A stretch of 64,000 nucleotides of DNA from Pseudomonas putida (GTDB taxonomy: Bacteria; Pseudomonadota; Gammaproteobacteria; Pseudomonadales; Pseudomonadaceae): the NCBI RefSeq assembly GCF_002906855.1, contig NZ_MINI01000048.1, forward strand, positions 744,001 through 808,000, written 5' to 3'. The notes beneath the pieces were generated by a model. The model was given only the letters and a program-made list of their open reading frames with translations, did no database searches and was not told the DNA's origin. The translations under genes and the position numbers were made by a program. Positions 17,141 to 26,121 of this stretch are shown here, piece after piece (positions within the stretch are counted from its first letter, which is position 1; the number at the start of each line of letters is the position of its first letter).

Positions 17141-18010
17141 ATGCAACTCAGTGGAATCAGGCAGTGGATCAGCGGAGCTGCAGCAGTTGCCATCGTGGCG
17201 ATGTCATCCAACGCATCTGCGGCGGACGACCCCATCCGGGAAACGGCACTTCGTTTGGAGAACGCGCTGGATGCGCGGATCGGCTATGCGATCCATGACA
17301 CCGGCACAGGCCTGGGGTGGGAGCACCGGGCCGATGAGCGCTTCCCGATGGCGAGCACAGTGAAGCTGCTGGTGTGTTCGGCCTTGCTGCGGCAGGGCCA
17401 GGTGAGGATGAAAAAGGCATGGCAGATTCAACAGGAAAGCATCCTGCCTCACTCCCCCGTGACACAGAACCTGGTCGGTAAACAGGTAGCAGCCTCCGAC
17501 CTGTGCGCTTTCACCCTGAAAACCAGTGACAATGCGGCCGCCAATGGTGTGCTGGAGGTATTGGGCGGCCCCGCAGCCGTAAACGCTTTCCTGCAGGAAA
17601 TCGGTGACCAGACCACGCGATCGGACCGCAATGAGCCAAGCTTGAACGAGGGACAACCTGGTGATCTGCGTGACACGACTACACCGAAGGCGATGGCAGG
17701 CACAATGAAGTCGCTGGTACTGGGCTCTGCACTGAAGGATGAGCCGAGAAGGCAGCTGACGGAGTGGCTGATGAGCAATCAGGTCGGCGGCCCACTGCTG
17801 CGGGCCGGCATCCCTGGTGACTGGCGGATCGCCGACAAGACCGGAAGTGGTGGCTTTGGCACACGGGGCGTCGTGGCGGTGATGTGGCCACCACAACGGG
17901 CTCCCATCGTCGCGGCCATCTACCTCACTGAAACCACTGCATCCATGGACGAGCGCAACGCTGCGATCGCTGAAATCGGCCGGGCCATGGTCAAGGCTGT
18001 CGCACCATAG
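17141..18010 (+). CDS. Class A beta-lactamase
   Basis: 289-residue secreted serine beta-lactamase with a signal peptide of about 28 residues. All catalytic motifs are intact: STVK (S72, K75; Ambler 70/73), SDN (129-131; Ambler 130-132), EPSLN (E165; Ambler 166) and KTGSG (K233; Ambler 234), with Arg in the 244 position (GTRG). C79 and C122 match the Ambler 77-123 disulfide of TEM-like enzymes. The position equivalent to Tyr105 is His (H104) and the preceding segment is three residues shorter than TEM. There is no Cys before the active serine, so no 69-238 disulfide. It should hydrolyse penicillins; the spectrum is not predictable. No ampR-type regulator adjoins. Confidence 0.93.
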   Translation: MQLSGIRQWISGAAAVAIVAMSSNASAADDPIRETALRLENALDARIGYAIHDTGTGLGWEHRADERFPMASTVKLLVCSALLRQGQVRMKKAWQIQQESILPHSPVTQNLVGKQVAASDLCAFTLKTSDNAAANGVLEVLGGPAAVNAFLQEIGDQTTRSDRNEPSLNEGQPGDLRDTTTPKAMAGTMKSLVLGSALKDEPRRQLTEWLMSNQVGGPLLRAGIPGDWRIADKTGSGGFGTRGVVAVMWPPQRAPIVAAIYLTETTASMDERNAAIAEIGRAMVKAVAP

Positions 18011-18022
18011 CCCGGCTGCAGG

Positions 18023-19936
18023 TCACGAAGACAAGTAAGAGGAGCGGGTGAGGCCAAGGCGCAGCGCATCCAGGAACTGGGTCCGCTCACGCGCACTGAT
18101 CTTGGCGCTGGCCACCTTGTCACGGTAATGAGTCATCAACTCCTCCGGCGACAGGTGCACGTAACGCAGCATGTCTTCGATGGTGTCGTGGGTCTCGATA
18201 CCGGCGTGGTACACGCTGCCATCGGCATTCTGGTAGATGTTCACCGAGTCGGTGTCACCGAACAGGTTGTGCATGTCACCGAGGATTTCCTGGTAGGCGC
18301 CGACCAGGAACACGCCCAGCAGGTAGTCCTCGCCTTCGTTGACCGCATGCACAGGCATGCTGGTTTCGATGCTCTGCTCGTCGACGTACTGGTTGATCTT
18401 GCCGTCGGAGTCGCAGGTCAGGTCCTGCAGCACCGCACGCCGCATAGGTTCTTCGTCCAGGCGGTGCAGCGGGATGATCGGCAGTACCTGGCCGATGGCC
18501 CAGGTGTCCGGCAGGCTCTGGAACACCGAGAAGTTGCAGATGTACTTGTCGGCCAGCTTGTCGTTGAGCTCGTCCAGCACCTGGCGGTGCGAGCGCTGGC
18601 GGGCTTTCAGCGAGTTGTGCAGGCGGCGGCACACGGCGAAGTAGCACTGCTCGGCCAGGGCCTTCTCGGCCAGGCTGATCTTGCCATCGGCGTACTGCGC
18701 CGCCACGTCACCCATGTAGTGGGTGGCGCGCCAGTAGGTTTCGGTGACCATTTCGATGTCGGTCGGGCCCAGCAGGTCGACCAGCCATTGCACGGTTTCC
18801 GGCAGGGCCTCCTTGTTCTCGATGGTCGGCACGTCGTCGTTGTGCTTCTCGACGTCGGTCACCTGGATCACCAGCATCGCGTGGTGCGCGGTCAGCGAAC
18901 GGCCGCTCTCGGAGAAGATATGCGGATGCGGCAAGCCCTGCGCGTCGCAGAACTCCTTGAGCATGCCCACCACCACGCCGGCGTAGTCGTCCATGTCGTA
19001 GTTGATCGAGCTGGCGTTACGCGAGTGGGTACCGTCGTAGTCCACACCCAGGCCACCACCGACGTCGATATGGTCGACTGGTAGCCCCAACGCACGCAGT
19101 TCGCCGTAGTAGCGAATGGCTTCCTTGAAACCGTGCTGGTAGTCGGCCAGGTTGGCGATCTGCGAGCCCATGTGGAAGTGCAGCAGGCGGATGCCTTGGT
19201 CCAGGCCGGCATCGCGGAAGCGCTGCACCACCGAGATCAGCTGGGCGGCGGACAAACCGAACTTGGACTTCTCGCCCCCGGTGTCGGCCCACTTGCTCGA
19301 CGCCAGCGACGACAGGCGCACGCGCAGGCCGACCTGCGGCTTGACCTTGAGATCGGCAGCCTCGTCGATCACCAGGGCCACTTCCGACTCTTTCTCGATG
19401 ACGATGAACACGTTGTGGCCGAGCTTCTGGCCCATCAGCGCCAGGCGGATGAACTCGCGGTCCTTGTAGCCGTTGCAGACGATGGTGCCGCCTTTCGGCG
19501 CCAGCGCCAGCACGGCCAGCAGCTCAGGCTTGGAGCCAGCTTCGAGGCCGATCGAGACGTTCTGCGTGGCGATGATGTTTTCCACCACCGCTTCCTGCTG
19601 GTTGACCTTGATCGGGTACAGCGCGGTGTACTGGCTCTGGTATTCCAGGCGCGCGATGTTGGCATCGAAAGCGCCGGTCAGCTGGCGTACGCGGTCCTGC
19701 AGGATGTCGGGGAAGCGCACCAGCAGCGGTAGTGACAAACCGCTCTGACGCAGCTCGTCGACCTGTTCGAACAGGTCGATCGGCGCGCTGCCGGGGCCGT
19801 TGGGGCGCACTTCGACGCGCCCGGCTTCATTGATGGCGAAATAACCAGCGCCCCAATGGCGGATGCCGTAAACACTGCGGCTGTCGGCCACGGTCCATTG
19901 GCTACCATCGTCTTTGCGTGTGCGTCGTACGGACAT
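18023..19936 (-). CDS. speA: Biosynthetic arginine decarboxylase
   Basis: 637-residue PLP enzyme that converts arginine to agmatine, the first step of one putrescine route. The PLP-binding lysine is K110 in YPIKVNQ. Other family features are GLEAGSKPEL, the HFHMGSQI segment, DVGGGLGVDYDG (phosphate-binding glycines) and SESGRSLTAHHA. Length and the whole-protein pattern match E. coli SpeA, and no N-terminal export signal is visible. It is convergent with the beta-lactamase gene, with only 12 bases between the stops, and 152 bases separate its start from the SUI1-like gene on the same strand. Confidence 0.96.
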   Translation of the reverse strand: MSVRRTRKDDGSQWTVADSRSVYGIRHWGAGYFAINEAGRVEVRPNGPGSAPIDLFEQVDELRQSGLSLPLLVRFPDILQDRVRQLTGAFDANIARLEYQSQYTALYPIKVNQQEAVVENIIATQNVSIGLEAGSKPELLAVLALAPKGGTIVCNGYKDREFIRLALMGQKLGHNVFIVIEKESEVALVIDEAADLKVKPQVGLRVRLSSLASSKWADTGGEKSKFGLSAAQLISVVQRFRDAGLDQGIRLLHFHMGSQIANLADYQHGFKEAIRYYGELRALGLPVDHIDVGGGLGVDYDGTHSRNASSINYDMDDYAGVVVGMLKEFCDAQGLPHPHIFSESGRSLTAHHAMLVIQVTDVEKHNDDVPTIENKEALPETVQWLVDLLGPTDIEMVTETYWRATHYMGDVAAQYADGKISLAEKALAEQCYFAVCRRLHNSLKARQRSHRQVLDELNDKLADKYICNFSVFQSLPDTWAIGQVLPIIPLHRLDEEPMRRAVLQDLTCDSDGKINQYVDEQSIETSMPVHAVNEGEDYLLGVFLVGAYQEILGDMHNLFGDTDSVNIYQNADGSVYHAGIETHDTIEDMLRYVHLSPEELMTHYRDKVASAKISARERTQFLDALRLGLTRSSYLSS

Positions 19937-20088
19937 TCAAGTCCCCTATAGATAAGTCGAAGACACTGCCCCGCAAGGAGGCGGGCGCAGTGTAAAAGCC
20001 AAAAATGACGATTCGTCCGTGCCCTGGGGTAGACCCGGGTCACGGGAACGAGTTTAGAAAGCGTTGGGCAAAAAATCGCGGGGGCGCA

Positions 20089-20460
20089 TCAGCCGCCGGA
20101 CTTTTTCGCCTTGAAGCCCTGTTTGATCAGCTCGGCGATCAGCAGCTCGACGTGGTCGCCCTGGATCTCGATGACCCCATCCTTCAGCGCACCGCCGGTA
20201 CCGCAACGGCGCTTGAGGGTGGTGGCCAGCTCCTTGAGCTGGTCGAGCGCCAGCGGCACGCCGGTGACGGTAGTCACGGTCTTGCCGCCACGGCCTTTGC
20301 TTTCACGACGCACACGGGCGATGCCATCACCTTCGGGGATGACTTGCTGCTTGCAGGTGCAGGCGTCCACCGGCTGGCCACAGTCGGGGCAATGCCGACC
20401 GGCATCGGTGGAGTAAACAAGACCGCCAAGGGCGGCGAAGGAAGAAGCTTTCTTGGCCAC
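20089..20460 (-). CDS. SUI1/YciH-like translation initiation factor
   Basis: 123-residue stress-related eIF1 homologue. The C-terminal ~80 residues form the SUI1 fold, with RRESKGRGGKTVTTVTGV and KRRCGTGGALKDGVIEIQGDH matching the family's ribosome-facing loops. The N-terminus carries four cysteines (C24, C27, C34, C36) that look like a small metal knuckle. I chose the GTG start at 20460, four bases after AGGAAC, because MAKKASS is the usual beginning; an upstream ATG would add 23 unlikely residues. E. coli YciH influences start-site fidelity under stress; that role is assumed here. Confidence 0.88.
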   Translation of the reverse strand: MAKKASSFAALGGLVYSTDAGRHCPDCGQPVDACTCKQQVIPEGDGIARVRRESKGRGGKTVTTVTGVPLALDQLKELATTLKRRCGTGGALKDGVIEIQGDHVELLIAELIKQGFKAKKSGG

Positions 20461-20654
20461 TTTTGTTCCTCTGTGCTGAGGACAAAAACTGGTCAGTCCC
20501 TGGGGCAGAGACCGACCGCGAAGCCCCACTCTGGCAGGGGCGGCGCTACTGCCGCAAGATCCTGCGGCAGCCCGAAAAGGGCGCGCAGTGTAACGATAAA
20601 TCAGGCTGTTGCTAAGTACTGGAATGCGCCATTTTGCGAATGATTTGCGACCTT

Positions 20655-20673
20655 GGGGCTGCTCTGCAGCCCC
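20655..20673 (-). terminator. GGGGCTG/CAGCCCC stem-loop after the NUDIX gene
   Basis: Seven complementary bases (20655-20661 with 20667-20673) enclose a five-base loop, four bases past the stop of the NUDIX gene. It lacks a T-run on the transcribed strand. A near-identical stem occurs at 56274-56292, so it looks like a recurrent terminator type. Confidence 0.55.
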
Positions 20674-20677
20674 AGCT

Positions 20678-21214
20678 CTATTTCAGGCTGGCCTTGTAGC
20701 GCTGCAACGCGGCCAGCGAGTCCGGGCAATACGGCTTTGTCAGGCTTTCCCGCTCGGCCTGCTCAAGGCTGATGAATGTCGCCTCGATCACCTCTTCCGG
20801 CTGCAACCGCAGTGGCGCATCCGACACCGCCGAATACACCGCGCACCACAGGTGGTTGTCCGGCATATCGAAATAGAACCGCTCATGGAAACGCAGCTCG
20901 ACGCCTTCGATTCCTAGCTCCTCGGCCAGCTCGCGGGCAGCCGAGTCGTCATACGCTTCCCCTGCCGTCACCATGCCGCCGGCCGCCACGTCCCAATACC
21001 CCGGGTACAACGCCTTGCTCAGGGCCCGCCGATGCACACACAGCTCACCGGCACTGTTGAACAACAGGATGAACGTGCAGCGACCAATCAGGCCGCGCTC
21101 GCGCAGCTCGGCCCTGGGCAACGCCCCGAGCACCTGATCGGCGTCGTCCACCCAGGTAACCAGCTCACGGTCGGAAGCCGCCCGGTGGGCGGCCTCGTTG
21201 GCGCTGATGGCCAT
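20678..21214 (-). CDS. NUDIX hydrolase (YfcD-like)
   Basis: 178-residue cytoplasmic pyrophosphatase. A complete Nudix box reads G-MVTAG-E-AYDDSAA-RELAEELGI, giving the GX5EX7REUXEEXGU metal site. Surrounding residues (CVHRRALSKALYPGYWDVAAGG) are like YfcD and isopentenyl-diphosphate isomerase-type Nudix proteins. I chose the ATG at 21214, two bases after the stop of the DUF2333 gene, so the two are coupled; the longer opening would run through that gene. The substrate is unknown. Confidence 0.88.
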   Translation of the reverse strand: MAISANEAAHRAASDRELVTWVDDADQVLGALPRAELRERGLIGRCTFILLFNSAGELCVHRRALSKALYPGYWDVAAGGMVTAGEAYDDSAARELAEELGIEGVELRFHERFYFDMPDNHLWCAVYSAVSDAPLRLQPEEVIEATFISLEQAERESLTKPYCPDSLAALQRYKASLK

Positions 21215-21216
21215 GC

Positions 21217-22284
21217 TCAACCCTGCGACAGCAACTGACGCAGGTCGATGACTGCGGCGTTGGCCCGGGAAATGTAGTTGGCCATGACCAGCGAGTGGTT
21301 GGCCCATATGCCGAAGCCGCTGCCGTTGAGCACCATCGGGCTCCACAGCGATTCCTGCGAGGCTTCCAGCTCACGAATGATCTGGCGCACGCTCACCGTG
21401 GCGTTCTTCTTCGCCAGCACATCGGCAAAGTCGACCTCGATGGCGCGCAACAGGTGCGACAGCGCCCACGCCTGGCCTCGGGCCTCGTAGAACACGTTGT
21501 CGATCTGCAGCCACGGGGTTTCCACCAGCTCTTCATCCACCTGCGGCGCCTGGCCGGCAACCACCGACTCGGTCTTCAGGGTAGTGTTGAGCTTGACCCG
21601 GCCAACACTGGCCGACAGGCGCTGCGACAGCGAACCCAGGCGGGTGGCGACGTCACCCAGCCAGTTGTTCAGGTTGTCGGCACGGGTATAGAAGGCGGCG
21701 CCCTTGTCGCCAGCGGCCAGGCGCGCCTGGTAGCGGCTCAGCGATTTGATGCCCTCTTCGAACTCCGATTCGCTCGACGGCAGGATCCAGCTCTTGTTGT
21801 CGAAGTTGAAGCGCGGCTCGGCCTTGGCCAGGTCGGCATCTTCGGTGGACTGCGATTGCGAACGGGCGAAGTCCTTGCGCAGGGCCCGGGACAGGTCACG
21901 CACCTGCACCAGCACGCCGTACTCCCAGCTCGGCATGTTGTCCATCCACAGGCCAGGCGGGAAGCGGTCGTTGGAAATGTAACCGCCCGGCTTGTTCAGC
22001 AGGGTGCCGGCCACGGTCTTGAGGGTTTCGATGGTGGTGTAGCCCACCACCATCTGCTGGCCGTTGCGCTCGGCGGCTGCCTGGGCATTCTGCTGCACCG
22101 GGAACAACGCCGGCTCCTCGCTCCAGTACCAGCCAAGGCCCAGACACACCAGCAGGTACAACCCGATCAGGGTCCCCAGGGCACGGCTCCAGAGCCCGCC
22201 AAAATAGCTACGGGCAGCGGCGCGGCGGCCATCGACACGCTCGCGGGGCTCGGCTTTGGCCTCGCGGTTTTTCCAGTCCAGCAT
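21217..22284 (-). CDS. DUF2333 membrane-anchored protein
   Basis: 355-residue protein with a charged N-terminus, one transmembrane helix (about 36-55, ALGTLIGLYLLVCLGLGWYW) and a long, mostly helical periplasmic domain. Motifs I associate with DUF2333 are NKPGGYISND, PPGLWMDNMPSWEYG and GSGFGIWANHSLVMANYISRA. Function is unknown. It is translated just before the NUDIX gene, with only two bases between them. It is divergent from the diguanylate cyclase gene across a 247-base spacer in which I saw no clear operator. Confidence 0.82.
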   Translation of the reverse strand: MLDWKNREAKAEPRERVDGRRAAARSYFGGLWSRALGTLIGLYLLVCLGLGWYWSEEPALFPVQQNAQAAAERNGQQMVVGYTTIETLKTVAGTLLNKPGGYISNDRFPPGLWMDNMPSWEYGVLVQVRDLSRALRKDFARSQSQSTEDADLAKAEPRFNFDNKSWILPSSESEFEEGIKSLSRYQARLAAGDKGAAFYTRADNLNNWLGDVATRLGSLSQRLSASVGRVKLNTTLKTESVVAGQAPQVDEELVETPWLQIDNVFYEARGQAWALSHLLRAIEVDFADVLAKKNATVSVRQIIRELEASQESLWSPMVLNGSGFGIWANHSLVMANYISRANAAVIDLRQLLSQG

Positions 22285-22531
22285 GGCTTTGTCCTTAATC
22301 AGTCACGACGGTTCAAGGGCTTGGACCACAGGCCTGCGCCAGGGTGCCACGGCAAGCCCGCGTCGCAGCACTATAAAGCAGACACCGCCGTACGCATAAG
22401 CGACCAATGAGTCAGTAACTGAATATTCGTTCGCAAGCCTTTGTTGATGCGGCGCACATACGGGTGGAAAAAGTGGTGCTAGCATACAGCCATCATCGAA
22501 CCTGCATAGCCCACTAACAAGTAGCCAGGAC

Positions 22532-23911
22532 ATGACCCAAGCCGCGGAGCCGAGCCAGGAGCGCCTTTCGCAGGAGCTCGAACAGCTGTTGCAGCGCCTG
22601 TCGCGTACGCGCCTGCGCCACGGCGACCTGCCCGACCAGCTGGAGCTGCCACCTGCGCGCAAAACGGTCTACCTGCTGCTGCACGACCATGAGCGCGCCG
22701 AGCGCCTCGCCCAGCAGCTGGAGTTCTTCGGCCTGAGCGCACAGCCGCAGCCGTGCGCCAGTGCGTTTCTGGCATCGCTGGCCGAGCAGCCTGCGGCCGC
22801 CATCGTCATGGATGTCGACTTCGCCGGCCCCGGTGCCGGCCTGCCGTTGGCGACGCTGGCACAGCGGGGCCAGGCGCAACCCATACCGCTGCTGTTCTTC
22901 AGCCTGCACGAGGCCGACACGCCGACACGCCTCGCTGCGGTACGCGCCGGGGGCCAGGCATTTCTGACCGGTACGCTGGAAGCCTCCAGCTTGCTGGAAA
23001 AGCTCGAAGCCATGACCAGCAACGCACAGCAAGACCCCTTGCGCGTGCTGATCATCGACGATTCACGTGCCCAGGCCTTGCATACCGAACGGGTACTGGC
23101 CAGTGCCGGGATGCTGACCCGCAGCCTGAACGACCCGATCCGCGCCATGGCAGAGCTGGCCGACTTCCAGCCCGACCTGATCATCCTCGACCTGTACATG
23201 CCGACGTGCTCGGGCCCGGAGCTGGCCAAGGTGATCCGTCACAACGACCGTTACGTCAGCGTGCCGATCATCTACCTGTCCGCCGAGGACGACCTGGACA
23301 AGCAGCTCGATGCCATGAGTGAAGGCGGCGATGATTTCCTGACCAAGCCGATCCGTTCGCGGCACCTGATCACCACCGTGCGCAACCGCGCCGCCCGCGC
23401 CCGCCACCTCAAGGCCCGCATGGTCCGCGACAGCCTGACCGGGCTGTACAACCACACCCACATCCTGCAACTGCTCGAAGACTGCAGCTACCGTGCCCGC
23501 CGCGAGCAGCAACCGCTGAGCTTCGCCATGCTCGACATCGACCATTTCAAGAAGATCAACGACCGCCACGGCCACCCCATGGGCGACCGGGTAATCAAGA
23601 GCCTGGCACTGTTCCTCAAGCAACGCCTGCGCAAGACCGACTTCATTGGCCGCTATGGTGGCGAGGAGTTTGCCATCGTCATGCCCAACACCCCGCTGAA
23701 AGCCGCGCACAAGGTACTGGACGAGATTCGTCGGCGCTTTGCCGAGATTCTCTACCCAGCGCAGCCAGAGGATCTGCAATGCACCTTCAGTGCCGGGGTG
23801 GTGCAACTGGACGATGAACTGGATGCGCTGAGCATGGCCAGTACGGCGGACGAGGCGTTGTACCGGGCCAAGCATGCCGGGCGTAACTGCGTGGTCAGGG
23901 TCGAGCCGTAA
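22532..23911 (+). CDS. Diguanylate cyclase with two receiver domains
   Basis: 459-residue soluble c-di-GMP synthase. After a charged N-terminal helix (1-45) comes a first, degenerate receiver (about 48-155) with no clear acidic pair. A second, complete receiver (about 170-290) has IIDDS, phospho-acceptor D220 in LDLYMPTCSG and LTKPI. The GGDEF domain has GGEEF at 376-380 and an RxxD inhibitory site (RKTD) five residues before it, so it should be active and product-inhibited. There is no membrane segment and no partner kinase next to it. It likely couples a phosphorelay to biofilm/motility choice. Confidence 0.92.
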   Translation: MTQAAEPSQERLSQELEQLLQRLSRTRLRHGDLPDQLELPPARKTVYLLLHDHERAERLAQQLEFFGLSAQPQPCASAFLASLAEQPAAAIVMDVDFAGPGAGLPLATLAQRGQAQPIPLLFFSLHEADTPTRLAAVRAGGQAFLTGTLEASSLLEKLEAMTSNAQQDPLRVLIIDDSRAQALHTERVLASAGMLTRSLNDPIRAMAELADFQPDLIILDLYMPTCSGPELAKVIRHNDRYVSVPIIYLSAEDDLDKQLDAMSEGGDDFLTKPIRSRHLITTVRNRAARARHLKARMVRDSLTGLYNHTHILQLLEDCSYRARREQQPLSFAMLDIDHFKKINDRHGHPMGDRVIKSLALFLKQRLRKTDFIGRYGGEEFAIVMPNTPLKAAHKVLDEIRRRFAEILYPAQPEDLQCTFSAGVVQLDDELDALSMASTADEALYRAKHAGRNCVVRVEP

Positions 23912-24016
23912 CGGCCGAGCGCAATAGCTCAACGCCACCATCGTCATCACCTGGTAACAAATTCGCCATAAATTCAGGCGCTTATCTCTCGACTCCCCTG
24001 CAGGAAGTTCGCGGCT

Positions 24017-25978
24017 ATGCGCCTGAAGTGGCTGACCAATTTCAACACCCTGTTGCTGGTGACTGTGTGTATCGCCCTGGGTGCGACCCTGTGGTGGTCG
24101 CAACGTGCCCTGGAGCGGCCCTATCAGTTGATGGAGCGCTACCTGGGCCTGTCGCAACAGTTCCAGAACCAGACGGCGCGCAACATCCAGGCCTACCTGG
24201 GCAGTGGCGATGCCTTGCGCCATGCTGCGGCCGTCGAGGCCAACAAGCAGCTCGAAGCCTCGCTGACCGACTGGCCGCCAGAACTCGCCGGCAAGCTGCG
24301 CCCGAGCCTGGACACCCTGCAGGCCTTCACCGCCAACGAACTGCTCGCCGCCGGCAAGCTGGCCGGCGACCCGCAAGCCTTGCTGCTGCAGGCCGAACGC
24401 GAGCTGGGGGCCAACTTCGAACAGTTGACCGCCTATGCCCGCGACAGCGGCAGCAGCGAAGCCAACCATTACCTGCTGCCATTGCTCGACGCCACCGTGC
24501 ACCTGGGCCGGCTGTCGCTGGCCCGGGACAAACTGGTCAGCAGCGGCCGCGCTGAACTGGCCGACGAGGTCGAGCGCGAACTGCAGCTGATCCGCACCCA
24601 GGCCCAAGTCATCGACGGCCTGCCGCTGCTGGGCGTGACCCGGGCCGCCGAATCCAACGCCGACGACTTCGCCGCCATGATGGGCCTGGAGTCCCAGGCC
24701 AACGAACACCAGGAAGACGTGGCGGTCGGCCTCAAGCGCGAGCTGCAAAGCCTGCTCAACCGCTACCCCGCCGAGCTGCAACGCACCCGCGAGCAGATCG
24801 ACCGCCGCACCGCCTTGGCCGCCAGCACCAACCAACGCCTGGAAGCTGTGCAACAGGCCATTGCCGGCCTGGAGCCGGAAGTGCGCGGCCAGCACGCGAA
24901 GATTGCTGGCGAAGTGCGCATCATCCAGGGGCTGATGATCGGCCTGATCCTGCTGATCGCCCTGCTCATCGACACCTTGCAGCGGCGCCTGGCCCGTACC
25001 CTGACCAGCCTGGCCCCGGCCCTGTCGCGCTGGGCCGAAGGCGACTTTGCCGCGCCTATCGCGCTGGGCAAGACCAACCGCGAACTGCACGATATCCAGG
25101 AGTCGCTCAACCGCTTGCGCCAGTATCTGGTGGAGCTGGTCGGCACCATTCGCCACAACGCCGAACAGGTCGCCGGCAGCAGCCACGCCCTGGCCGGCAT
25201 GAGCGCGGCCTTGCACGACGGCGCAGAGCGCCAGGCCGGCGACACCGGGCAGATTCGCGATGCGCTGGGCGAGCTGGAAGCCACCATCCAGCAAGTGGCC
25301 GGCGACGCCAGCTCTGCCGCCGATGCCAGCCGCGATGCCGGCCGCGCGGTAGAACAGGGCCAGACGGTGATCGGCCAGAGCCTCTCAGGCCTTCGGGCGC
25401 TGGTCGACGAGGTGCAGGGCAACGCGCGCATGATCGAACAGCTGGCCGAGGAGTCGGCCACCATCGGCGGGGTGCTGACGGTGATTCGCTCCATCGCCGA
25501 ACAGACCAACCTGCTGGCGTTGAATGCCGCCATCGAGGCCGCCCGTGCCGGTGAGATGGGCCGTGGCTTCGCGGTGGTGGCCGACGAGGTGCGCTCACTG
25601 GCGCAGCGTACTACCGGGGCTACCGGCGAAATCCAGGCGCTGATCGACCGCCTGCAGCAGGCGGCGCGAGAATCGGTGGCCGGGATGCGCACCCAGCTGG
25701 AACATGCCGAAGCCACCGCCAACCAGGCCCAGGCCGCCGATGGCGCGCTGGACGAGATTGTCAGCGCGATCCGCACGATTGCCGATACGGCGGTGCGCAT
25801 TGCCGATGTCACCGCGCAGCAGAGTGGTGCAGTGAGTGAGATTCGCGATCACAGTGAGCGGATACATGAGCTGGGTGAAGACAACCTGCAGCGCATTGGC
25901 GAAGGGCGCGAACAAGGCGAACAGTTGCTGAGCCTGGGCGGGGAGCTAAGCAAGGCGGTGCGGGCCTTCAGGGTCTGA
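24017..25978 (+). CDS. Methyl-accepting chemotaxis protein
   Basis: 653-residue transmembrane chemoreceptor. TM1 lies at about 9-27 and TM2 at about 301-320, leaving a 270-residue, almost entirely helical periplasmic sensor. A HAMP-like linker (RWAEGDFAAPI) follows. The cytoplasmic hairpin tip reads EQTNLLALNAAIEAARAGEMGRGFAVVADEVR around residue 494-526, the standard CheA/CheW contact, with Met where Gln is most usual. There is no C-terminal CheR-tethering pentapeptide; the protein ends AVRAFRV. The ligand is unknown. Adjacency to the diguanylate cyclase could be coincidental. Confidence 0.92.
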   Translation: MRLKWLTNFNTLLLVTVCIALGATLWWSQRALERPYQLMERYLGLSQQFQNQTARNIQAYLGSGDALRHAAAVEANKQLEASLTDWPPELAGKLRPSLDTLQAFTANELLAAGKLAGDPQALLLQAERELGANFEQLTAYARDSGSSEANHYLLPLLDATVHLGRLSLARDKLVSSGRAELADEVERELQLIRTQAQVIDGLPLLGVTRAAESNADDFAAMMGLESQANEHQEDVAVGLKRELQSLLNRYPAELQRTREQIDRRTALAASTNQRLEAVQQAIAGLEPEVRGQHAKIAGEVRIIQGLMIGLILLIALLIDTLQRRLARTLTSLAPALSRWAEGDFAAPIALGKTNRELHDIQESLNRLRQYLVELVGTIRHNAEQVAGSSHALAGMSAALHDGAERQAGDTGQIRDALGELEATIQQVAGDASSAADASRDAGRAVEQGQTVIGQSLSGLRALVDEVQGNARMIEQLAEESATIGGVLTVIRSIAEQTNLLALNAAIEAARAGEMGRGFAVVADEVRSLAQRTTGATGEIQALIDRLQQAARESVAGMRTQLEHAEATANQAQAADGALDEIVSAIRTIADTAVRIADVTAQQSGAVSEIRDHSERIHELGEDNLQRIGEGREQGEQLLSLGGELSKAVRAFRV

Positions 25979-25985
25979 GCCCTTC

Positions 25986-26029
25986 TGTGCCGGCCTCTTC
26001 GCAGCTAAAGCCGCGAAGAGGCCGGCACA
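25986..26029. repeat. REP stem-loop, perfect 17-bp arms
   Basis: TGTGCCGGCCTCTTCGC (25986-26002) pairs perfectly with 26013-26029 around a 10-base loop. The GCCGGCCTCTTCGCGG core is the P. putida REP sequence also seen at 61341-61422. Its place after the chemoreceptor stop suggests it also ends transcription. Confidence 0.8.
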
Positions 26030-26121
26030 GGCAATACATAACTCGAGCCATGTGTCGCCGTCACTTTCAACCACCGCCAACTCCGTTATCATGCGGGCAC
26101 GTTCCACCTCGCGAGTCCGCC

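Noticed and set aside
17000..18022. Integron cassette or insertion-sequence borne beta-lactamase
   Set aside because: No attC-like element, transposase, terminal inverted repeat or target duplication could be seen around bla; only an AT-rich flank.
23063..25294. Minus-strand open frame of 743 codons opposite the diguanylate cyclase and chemoreceptor
   Set aside because: It crosses two well-supported plus-strand genes and shows no family features; same antisense artefact.
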